DNA from: Nipponacmea schrenckii
Lineage: Eukaryota; Mollusca; Gastropoda; Lottiidae
NCBI GenBank assembly: GCA_030562195.1
Contig: CM060199.1
Coordinates: 29,966,338-30,030,337, forward strand
Reading direction: 5' to 3'
Length of the DNA stretch: 64,000 nt
Part shown: positions 39,801 to 51,800 of the stretch, one piece after another
How the letters are laid out: each line of letters starts with the position of its first letter
How positions within the stretch are numbered: position 1 is the first letter of the stretch
The notes under the pieces: model-generated
What the model was told of the DNA's origin: nothing
The model's database searches: none
The model's input: the letters and a program-made list of their open reading frames with translations, nothing else
Position numbers and translations under genes: made by a program

Positions 39801-42800
39801 TCCAATTACCCAAAATCTAGTTTACTTGAGATATCTCTTGTCTTGTAAAAACGGTCAACCAGTTTGGAGTATCATCATACAATGAAATAACTTAAAATTC
39901 AGACTGACTCTTGAAAAAACTTGTTGAATTATGAATGAATAAGTGTTAAAATAGAAAGTAGAGTAAATGAAAATACTTCAGTTTATAGTAGAAAATGTGG
40001 TTTGAATTTGAAGTGTGGGTTGTAACAAGTTCATATCCTGGCTTCTCCAAAAGAAAGAATATGAAATGGAAATTTACATCCTACTGGGTGCAGTGTGCAT
40101 TGAGGGGTCTTACACTGGGACTGGCATTAGCCTAATTTTTATCAATTCCCACCTGACAAGAAATTTGAAACATGCATAGCCATGTTGTTTGGTTCGATGT
40201 CCCTTCCAAGAAACTGGATGTTTTTCAAAATCAGCTACACCAACCTGCTTCTGAACCAGGTTATAAATTCAAAAGTAAATACTATCTATTTCAAAAGAAA
40301 AATTAAGTGAAATTGGGATTTTTGTTTAAAACAAAATAATCAACAAGCCTGTAGGTGAACATTTTAAAGAGATGTAGTCAATTAGATATTTATTGTACCA
40401 AATGATAGAATACAACATCACTTGATGCTTGTCTACCATCTTAGACATTTGTTTTCATTGTACATGATCAGTAATTCCAATTTGTAAGTGATAAACAGTT
40501 AGCCAGTTAATTCAAATGTTGTTACATATATCAATTAAAATCTTCTCAATTTAAGTGTTAAATTTAACTTTAATATTATCATATCAGGCTATATAAATAG
40601 AAAGTTACTACTTATATAACTACTAATGAACTAGAACAATAGTCAATTTAGTAGCACATTTGATTATCATATTATTCTACAAGTAATATCATGCTGGGTA
40701 GAAATAGCAAAGTTCATATTAGGCTGGTTTTTTATACGCCCACATGAAACTGTGGACGTATATTGCCATCACCCCTGTCCGTCGTCCGTCCGTCCGTCAA
40801 CAATTACTTGTGTACGCGATACAGGCCAGAGTTCTTATCCGATTTGAATGAAACTTGGTATGTGCATTCAACTTGATAATATCTCGTACAAGTTCGAAAA
40901 TGGCACGATTCCAGATGTCGGTTTATGAGTTATGGCCCTTGAATAAATGAAAATACGTTAAAATTTAATTGTTAACGCCATAGAAGCTGTAGTTTTTATC
41001 TAATTTGAATGAAACTTGGTATGTGTATTCATCTTGATAATATCTCGGACAAGTTCGAAAATGGCACGATTCCAGATGTTGGTTTATGAGTTATGGCCCT
41101 TGATTAGATTGAAAAACGCTAAAATGTACTTGTGTATGCAATAGAAGCTATAGTTTTCATCCGATATGAATGAAACTTGGTATGTGTATTCATCTTGATA
41201 ATATCTCGCCATATGTCTGTTTATGGGTTATGGCCCTTGATTAAATGAATAAACGTTAAAATTTACTTGTGTACGTAATAGAAGCTGTAGTTTTTATCCG
41301 ATTGGAATGAAACTTGGTATGTGTATTCATCTTAATAACATCTCGGACAAGTTAAAAAATGGTGCGATTCTAGATGTCGGTTTATGAGTTATTGCCCTTG
41401 ATTAAATGAATAAACATGGAATATTCTGTTTGCTGAAGTGGGCGTATGTTACCTTGCCTGGCAAGCTATCTTCTGAACTTGTTTTGTTTATCACAGACAC
41501 TGATAGAATCTGTTGCACCATTCTAACTTCAATCAGATAATGTGGTTCCCTTATTAGCACCTTGTGAAGTCAATTAAAGGAAGCATTACAGACATCTGAT
41601 AGAAAATTGGAATGATATAATACTTGAACATTAAATATTAGCTAGAGCAGACTACTTCAGATTTGAAACCCCACTGTAGAAGAAAGAATGAACAGTTTAC
41701 ACTTTGCTTATACAATTTTATTTTTAAATATACTGTGTTTTATTTTTATCATCTAATGACTTGAATTGAATTATGAATTTGGAACAATGTATTCAGCAGT
41801 CTCCAGATAATATTTTAACTAGGAGCTAATGGAAATTGGCTTCTGGGCTTCTACAGTATATATAATTGACTTATTATAAAGTCATGTTACTTGAAGAATT
41901 GAAGAAAGATTTGACAGGGGGTCTTGCTATATAATTTGACAGGGGTTCTTGCTGTTTAATTTGACAGGGGATCTTGCTGTTTCATTTGACAGTTAATTTT
42001 ATTACTTTGACAGTGTAATAGATTTTATTTTTATCACTATGTCATGAAATTATTGATCTTAAAGGGTTTGTGAAGAGGAACACTTTAAACTTTTATTTGG
42101 GACATTCCAATTTGTCCTCCAATGCCTATAGTTTGCTAAAAAATGTAACAGTACATGTACTTTTCAATAGCCTACTCATATGCACCGTGCCTAGGTTCCC
42201 AACTTTATAGGATTCTTTCTATCAGCTGTTCATTGGTCAAACCCATTCGCATTGATCTTTCCTGCACTTGCTTACATAACATGGTATAAAAAAAGATATT
42301 AATTTGAGGTATGGTACTGTATAATTTTTGCTTTGTTGTGAATTTACGCTTTCACATTTATGACACAACAAACTGTCTTCTTGATATAATTCAACCATGG
42401 AGAAAATTAATAAGATTTTAAAATTTGTATTTTCAGAATAATTCAGGAAATGGAATAAAGGATCTAAATGAAAATGTCTTCCCTAACGATGGAATTATTG
42501 TTGATCGTGACGAACGAAATGTGGACACTAACTCAGAGAAATCGAAAGACCCTTTACAAAAGGACCACAAACTTCAAGACATAGCCATTCCAAGAAACCC
42601 CAAACTTTTTTTTAAACCTGCTGAAGTGCCAAATGAAAATAAAGTGATAAAAAATGACATTAATAGTGATAAATTTATTCAGAGTGATGGTGAAAAAGTT
42701 CATTGGACAGATTTTGATGGAGAAAAGTATGTGGATAAAAAACGCGTTAAAGAAGGAGAAGATAGTTATTTAAAAAATAAATTTAATCAACTAGCTAGTG

Positions 42801-45800
42801 ATAATATTAAATCTGATCGCTCTGTTCCTGATACAAGACATTCTTTGTAAGTATTCATTTCTTCCTGTTTCAAACTCTCTTGTTAATCCAAGTAGAAGAG
42901 CTTAAGCAGTAAACAACTATATTTTACATGGATAACAACTTAGGTTCACAAGTCGGCCGTGACAGGGATCCTTTCTACCAGCTGGTCCTTGGCCAAACCT
43001 CTTGGCATTGATCTTTCCCAGATTATCCGTACTCATTTACAGCTGGGTGGACTGGAATTATGAGTGAAGATGACTTATTCAAGGTAATCGGACTATCACA
43101 CACTGATCGAGATTAGAGATTGGTATAATTTGGTCAAGATAGAGATGTATCTTCATCCTATCCTTTCCTTCCAACCACCATTAATTTAAAAATTCAATTT
43201 TTATGTGATTTAATTCTAATTCAAAATATAATGTTATAATGCTTGTTGTTAATGGTGGAATTTAAAAATAATAATGACCATGTTTCAGAATGAAAACACT
43301 CCTTGACATTTTTTAATACGTATCATAACTCAATAGTAATAAGTTAAATGTGATTTTGAAAGGTTAATGTTCTAACATTGTCAGTTCTGACAAGAAACAA
43401 TAGACAACTGCTGCAGGATATCATTCATTAAAATTGAAAAAGGCAAAAGGCTATGGTTGCTGTGTTGACCTTTTCTGTCATTGCGTGACTTTGGGTTTCT
43501 TTATTAGTTTAATGACTTGCAGAAAAGAAGGACATGGAAGGTGCTTATTATTGTTAAATTTGAATGTAAAATCACCTACTAGAATCACAACATTTTACTC
43601 TCTTTAATGACTTGCAGAAAAGAAGGACATGGAAGGTGCTTATTGTTAAATTTGAATGTAAAATCACCTACTAGAATCACAACATTTTACTCTCTTTGTT
43701 TCCTAGCCACATCAAATATTTGTCAAGTTTTATAGTCACTGATTTAGAATATTCTTTTAAAATTCTTCTAGATGTCGGGATACACAATGGAAAGTAGATT
43801 TACCAACAACCAGTGTTATAATTACGTTTCATAATGAGGCCCGATCTACATTACTTCGTACTATTATAAGGTAATTATATTAATAATAGCTCACATCTGG
43901 TTTTTATTCTTGTATGGTATTTTTTTATCATTCTATTATTTCGTTTACATTTGAATATGTAATAAAATTTTCATGGAACATGAAATATATGACTATATAC
44001 TGAGACCCTGTTTATTACAGTTCTATGGTGCTACAAGCTGCGCATGATAAAGACTTTGAAATATATTAAAATGAGAAAAAAAATAGGATACAAATTTCCG
44101 GTATTGCACACTGAAAGGCATTGTCAGTCTTTGCCCAATATGGTGCAGAATAGTAATAATAAAAACTGTTTTTTTTAGTGTCTTTTTGAGAAGTCCTGAT
44201 AATCTAATAGAAGAGATTATATTGGTTGATGATAACAGTGTTGATCGTAAGTGTCTCTTTATCTGTTATACCTACCATGGCTGTGTTAGTCTATCGTTTG
44301 CTCAATGTACTCCTGTTGCTCTCTTAATCCTTGTTTAGCTCATTGAAGGATGGAAGTCAGCCCGTAATGTGCCTGTTTATGTCAGAGAATCCAAGTGGTC
44401 TGTAGATGGAAAGCATTCATAGCGCCAAGCTTTGTATCTTATAGAGGTTGAAATTAGTTCTTGTAGTTACCTTTATGTAGTGAACAATTGCACTTTGTGA
44501 TGAAAGGTTGCTTACTTAGAAAGCATTGTTAACATTAAACTACTTTGTTGAGTATGTTCTGAGAAACATTCTAGGACCACCTCCCTAGGTAGGCTGCTCT
44601 TTTCTAGGTAAACCTACCCTTCTCTACGTGGAGTGCCCTTCTCTAGGTGGACCACATTTCTCTAGGTGGGCTACCCTCTAGGTGGACTATATTTTCTAAG
44701 TGGGCTACCCTTTCAAAGTGAATGCCCTTCTCTAAGCTGACTGCCCTTCTCTAGGTGAACCACCCTTTTCTAGGTGGGCCACCTTCTTTAGGTGGACGAC
44801 CCTTCTCTTGTAATTTTTGTAATAGAAACATAGTTTAATGGTGTAGACCTGAGGTTTTACTTGCCCTCAAGAATTAGAAATTGAATAATGGTAAGAAATG
44901 CCAATAGTTGTACACTGCATAAAGTTAAATATTGTTATTCTCTAATTGCAGCCTCTGATGGTATAGAACTGACCACAATACAAAAAGTGAAATTAATACG
45001 TAATGAACAAAGAGAAGGTGAGTATTCGTTTAAAACAAATTGAAAAAAATAAATTTATATCTTAAGTATTTTTACCAGACATGTTGAACTTGAAGTATTA
45101 GTAACATATTTAACATAAAAGTCAATAATTGATACAAATATTTGCATTGACTTTCACTAAAAGAACATATATTACACAATACAAATAAAACTAGAATTGC
45201 TTACAATTATGAACGTATTTCGAGAGCCTTAAAATATTATGTAGGCTAAATTTGCAATTACCTACATCTAGACAATATATTGAATATCATTTGACCTAGT
45301 TTTCAAAGTCATAAAATAATTAGGTCACACCTTCCGTAACGGTTAATGATGGCGAAAATATGAAAAATTATCAATTTTTGCTGTATTTAAGTACACTTAT
45401 CTCTATGAATTTTTTAAGTAAGCCAAATTAAAAAATATCTACTCGTAGACAATATATTGAATATTATTTGACCTAATTTTCAAGGTCATAGATTAAGTGG
45501 GTCACACCTTCCGTAGCCGTTAAAGTGACCTAATTTTGAAAAAATCGAAATTTAAATAATTCGAAAGAAAATACGAAATTTGAAAATCGGTCTCCAAGAA
45601 AAGGTAGATAATGATCCATTGTATCTATGTGCTAAATTTCATCAAAATCGGTCTATCAGTAGTGTCTGAATTATTTAGGTCAAATCAATTACTATTGACA
45701 AGTTATTTATAAAACAGTTTTCACTTTTCACCTAGCAGTTATAGACCGGAAGTTACGTAATTACGTCATTTGAGGCTAAACCGGAAGTAGAATTTTTTTT

Positions 45801-48800
45801 TTCACATTTTTTCAAAAATTATAATCATATCGCCTATCAACTGGTAAAGTTTCAAAATTTTACCATTTATATTAAAGGAGAAATCACGGTCTGAAATTTT
45901 TGCCGATGACCCTTGAATATTGAATTGCAAATCGTGGGTAAAATATTTAACCTAATTGCATAAAACCTATAATTGTTAGTTGACAAATACATTGAAGTTT
46001 TCAAATCTGAAAATCCGGTCAAAATCGAACTGAAAATAAACTTGCTAAAGCAAAAAAACCTCAACTTCCGGTTCTCACTTCCTGTCAGAGATAGAACTTC
46101 CGGTTTTGTTTTATTTGATAATAGAAATCATTCTAAGATCAACTGTAGATTTAGAATTTCTGCACCTTTTACCAGTTTGTCTGCAAACTCATCCAAGAAT
46201 TACAAAAAAAAAAAAAAAAAAATAAAATAATCCGAACGATTACAATACGTTTTCGCCAAAGTCGAAATACGTAAACTTATTGAACATTTAAATCAGAGGA
46301 AATATATTAAATATTAAAGTCATCCATATGAAATATGCTGAACATTGAACATTTAAATCTTTACTCATAAAACTAAATGATGAAATATTTTCAGTGAAAC
46401 CAAAAAACAGTTACATACACTAGTTATTATAGTCATTCTAATAATAGTCACCGAACCATATGCCATGCAGGATACTCTCTTTTGGAAGTAAATAAAACCC
46501 TTTAAATATTGAAGTCTTACTTGTATTATATATGTTAAGTTTTTGGTCAGGTCTGTTCTTGTATTCTATTAAACTTTCAGACTTTTGTAATTATTAAAAT
46601 ATGATAATTCTTTACACTGTTAACTATTAAGTAATGTAGTTGGTGTAATAATTCAGAGTTATGTTAAAATTAAAGAATGGAGTCCAATACTTTTAAGAGA
46701 TATATGAAATATGTTGAGGTTTATTAGTCCCCAACTGTTAATTCTATATGTAACATAATTGATGAGGTAGCTTAGAGTTGGGTTCTTTTTTTTCCATTTT
46801 CATTTGAGAATTTGTCTGCTAATACTTATATCAATCGAAAGTAGAGATGCTATAATGATCTGGAAAATTACCAATTTGTCCTAATTAACTTATAATTAGC
46901 CTTATTACAAAGAGAATTTCCTTGGCCCCAAATTCTTTTTCATGTATTTTGGTATTACATTTATTATTTCTAGCTAAAAGGAAAGAATTTATTTAATTAT
47001 CTTTTCGCAAACACATTTAATTTATTAATTTAAAGCAGTTTTATCTACTAATCAATAGGTTTCATTCATAATAACAAAATATGAAAATTACTTCACTTCA
47101 CATTGTAAGTATGATGTCATATGGTCACATAATCAAACATGGAGTCAAAGCGGATTAGAGTTATAAGGATGCCCCCGAGCCTTTCTAAATCCATATGTAT
47201 ACACTTTAATAACTTAAGAATACATTGATTATTCATTATAAACGCCAATGAATCATTTAGTAAGCTTGATTTGACTCTAAAGAATAAGGGAAACCAACTT
47301 TAAAGTTTAATTTGAATGAAAATCTCTGGAGTGAAACGATGTAAGAATGATAGTGAATCACTTTTTTTGTCTGGAATGATGAATAATGAGTCTAATATAA
47401 TAAAATAACTTCAATTATCTTTGATATTATTTGAAGGCTTATTTCGATTTTTATGTGGTTGCTAAGTTCTATAGGACAGTCAGTTAGGGTTTTGGTTTCA
47501 TACATGATGTCATTTGCTTGGTCATGTCAAGCAAATGGTAGTCAGGGTTCCGATCTTAGTCAGCATCTTCACTTATAATTCCAGTCAACATAGCTGTAAA
47601 TGGGTACGCATAATCCAGGAAAGATCAATGCCAAGAGTAGTGATCACGGACCAGTTGATAATAAGGATTTTTTTTGCTATAAGATTGTCAGAGAGAAAGG
47701 TGCAGACAGTTAATTAGAATTAAAGTGAGTGTAAAGTGGTGTCAAGTGTTTTGAAGTGTTAGTCTGCTGTCTAGAAGTACTTTTCTTGGTTCCTCTCTAT
47801 AGGAACATTTAGCTTTATGATGATGAAAATACCTGATTATCTGATCAGACAATTCATCAGTTAATTTGATAAGAATGATTTATGCTGAGTTATTTATTAT
47901 TATTATTATTATTATTTCTAACACATTTTCAGAACATCAACTCAATATTTGTCAATTCATTCCAAAAATTCATTCTTGTTTAAGATCTTATGATTATAAT
48001 CTTATGCAAGTAAAATAATATTAGAATTTGACAAAGTTTGACGTTTATCACATTCTCAAGCCATATTTAACATACCGGTATTCTCAGTTTTATGGAGGGT
48101 TGAAACTCAGTCAATATTTATTATTTGTCAAATTGTATCCGAATGAAATGAAATTAATGGAGCATTACATCCTACTCTTCTGCACCTTATAGGCTAATGA
48201 AGACAGGCAACAACATGCAGTGTGCGATGAGGATAATTTTGCCAGGACGGCGGCATTAGCCTACTCTTTTTGCGATTTCCAACTGTCGAGGGATGTTGAA
48301 TGTGCACAGTCTGTAGCACTGCTTTTGTTTCAAACAACGAGACACTTTTTCCATGACCTGTATCACTGATAAGGGGAAATTGGGCTGAAAAATCCAAATT
48401 TTCATCTCGATCTTTGCTGGGATTCAACCCCATGCAGGTATAAAGTTATAATCAAGATGTGTTGATGAAGATCTAATAGTTGATAGGAAAGCTATTGGCA
48501 TAGCCTTGAGATAGATCTTCAATAGATATGTCACTAGTATTTAGATAGATCTTCAATAGATACGTCACTAGTATTTAGATAGATCTTCAATAGATAAGTC
48601 ACTAGTATTTAGATAGATCTTCAATAGATAAGTAACAAGTATTTAGATAGATCTTCAATATATATGTCACTAGTATTTAGATAGATCTTCAATAGATAAG
48701 TCACTAGTATTTAGATAGATCTTCAATAGATAAGTCACTAGTATTTAGATAGATCTTCAATAGATAAGTCACTAGTATTAAGATAGATCTTCAATAGATA

Positions 48801-51800
48801 CATCACTAGTATTTAGATAGATCTTCAATAGATATGTCACTAGTATTTAGATAGATCTTCAATAGATACGTCACTAGTATTTAGATAGATCTTCTATAGA
48901 TATGTCACTTGTATTTAGATAAATCTTCAATAGATATGTCACTAGTATTTAGATAGATCTTCAATAGATAAGTCACTAGAATTTAGATAGATCTTCAATA
49001 GATATGTCACTAGTATTTAGATAGTTCTTCAATAGATACGTCACTAGTATTTAGATAGATCTTCAATAGATATGTCACTAGTATTGAGATAGATATGTTA
49101 GTAGTATTGAGATAGATCTTCAATAGATATGTCACTAGAATTTAGATAGATCTTCAATAGATATGTCACTAGTATTTAGATAGATCTTCAATAGATATGT
49201 CACTAGTATTGAGATAGATCTCCAATAGATATGTCACTAGTATTTTGATAGATCTTCAATAAATAAGTCACTAGTATTTTGATAGATCTTCAATAGATAA
49301 GTCACTAGTATTTAGATAGATTATCAATAGATATGTCACTAGTATTTAGATAGATCTTCATAGATATGTCACTACTATTTAGATAGATCTTCAATAGATA
49401 AGTCACTAGTATTTAGATAGATCTTCAATAGATAAGTCACTAGTATTTAGATAGATCTTCAATAGATAAGTCACTAGTATTGAGATAGATCTTCAATAGA
49501 TATGTCACTAGTATTTAGATAGATCTTCATAGTTATGTCACTAGTATTTTGATAGATCTTCAATAAATAAGTCAAGTCACTAGTATTTATTTAGATAGAT
49601 CCTCAATAGATATGTCACTAGTATTTAGATAGATCTTCATAGATATGTCACTACTATTTAGATAGATCTTCAATAGATAAGTCACTAGTATTTAGATAGA
49701 TCTTCAATAGATAAGTCACTAGTATTTTGATAGATCTTCAATAAATAAGTCACTAGTATTTATTTAGATAGATCCTCAATAGATTTTTTCACTAGTATTT
49801 AGATAGATCTTCATAGATATGTCACTACTATTTAGATAGATCTTCAATAGATAAGTCACTAGTATTTAGATAGATCTTCAATAGATAAGTCACTAGTATT
49901 TAGATAGATCTTCAATAGATAAGTCATTAGTATTTAGATAGATCTTCAATAGATATGTCACTAGTATTTCGATAGATCTTCAATAGATATGTCACTAGTA
50001 TTTAGATAGATCTTCAATAGATAAGTCACTAGTATTGAGATAGATCTTCAATAGATATGTCACTAGTATTTAGATAGATCTTCAATAGATAAGTCACTAG
50101 TATTTAGATAGATCTTCAATAGATATGTCACTGGTATTTAGATAGATCTTCAATAGATATGTCACTAGTATTTAGATAGATCTTCATAGTTATGTCACTA
50201 GTATTTAGATAGATCTTCAATAGATATGTCACTAGTATTTAGATTAATAAATTAAACATTTTGTTTGATAGCTTAATTATATACAAAACTGTTTATATGA
50301 AAACCGTATGGGTTCGACTTCTTATGGCAAATAACAAATTTTCACACTCCTGTTTATGAATCAAATTAAAACCATTTTCTTAATGAAAATTGGAAAATCA
50401 ACTTCAAAATCATAAGACTAGCCTAGGTCATTTACATTACGGTATGATCAAGCCAGTCTATATCACAAACAATGGAACACAGTTTTATAGTATACTACTC
50501 CTGATTCTTGTAAATAATGTTTCAACAATTTACATTGTCATCATAGGTAAAGTGAGGGAATATAAAACAAGAACATATATATATATGTATATATTTCATT
50601 TGTAGAATTCAGAACTACAAACACAATACATATTTTGTTCATGTGTGTTGTTTCTCATTCATCATGACATCATTTGCTTGGGTACGTTTAAAATGTTGGA
50701 TGTGACTTCTAATCTAGACCAGAGTGTGGAAGTCTGATGACCTTGAATAAGTCATCTTCACTCATTATTCCAGTCCACCCAGCTGTAAATGGGTACGATT
50801 AATCCGGGAAAGATCAATGCCAAAAAACTTGGCCAAGGACCAACTGGCAGAAAGGATTAAGTTGTTTTCCTTGCAAAATGATTTTTCTTTCTTTCTTTGT
50901 CCCTAGGATACATATACCTCTGGGGGTTTTTTTTCACCCTTAATTCTTATGGGTTACTGGCAAAGGTACAAAACATTTAATAATGTTTGATCACTGTAAC
51001 TGATTTTCTGAGTTTGTGTTTCACAAACATTTTAAAAACTATTTTTGTTTAAAGAATAAAAACACATGCAACATTCTATGTTATCTATTGGTTTAACAAG
51101 GTCTGTCTACATTTTATACACTCTATAATCCTGTTTGTTTTCTGGTGTTAAAACTGTTTTCTTGTTCAAAATTTTCAATTTAATGCCAAAGTGACAAAAA
51201 TCAAATTGTAGTTCAAATTTTGTTATGTGACTGCCTATATTTATAAGTCAGAAGAGGGGCGAATTATGGATGTTATCATTGATTCTAAAAATGGTGTTTC
51301 AGCATATTTCAGAAATATTTACTGATGGTGTTTTTGATCTCATGTTTCATGTATACTAAGATAGAATATAATAGAATTCGCAAAAAAAATTAAAAGACGA
51401 TAATTTTGAGGACAGTTCCTTCTAGTAAAATTTAAAGAAATTTTTTTATATATTATAAGGATAACAACTTAGATTCACAAGTCCACCGAGAAAGGGATTC
51501 CTTTCTAGCAGCTGTTCCTTGACATTGATCTTTCCAGGATTATCTGTACCGAATTACAGCTGGATGGACTGAAATTATGAGAAAAGATGACTTATTCTTC
51601 AAACTATACACTCCGGTCAAGATAAGAATTATAGTCATACTTTTTCAACGTATCCAAGCAAAATGAAAAGAACCAACCGCTCTAACCTCTTTGCTATAGA
51701 ACCTCCACTGCACTATGCTTGTCTCTGTAAACCAGCTTGAGGTTGGCCAAAATTAGCTAGATTGTTAACATTACAGAACTTTTCTAACCCCAAATTTGTT

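Noticed and set aside
35418..39803. CRISPR-like array (29- and 40-bp repeats)
   Set aside because: There are no unique spacers between repeats; it is a contiguous minisatellite in an animal intron.
42425..42850. 141-codon ORF as a single-exon gene
   Set aside because: It is GALNT2 exon 2 read with four intron codons upstream and read-through into the donor site; splice signals and phase fit the exon model.
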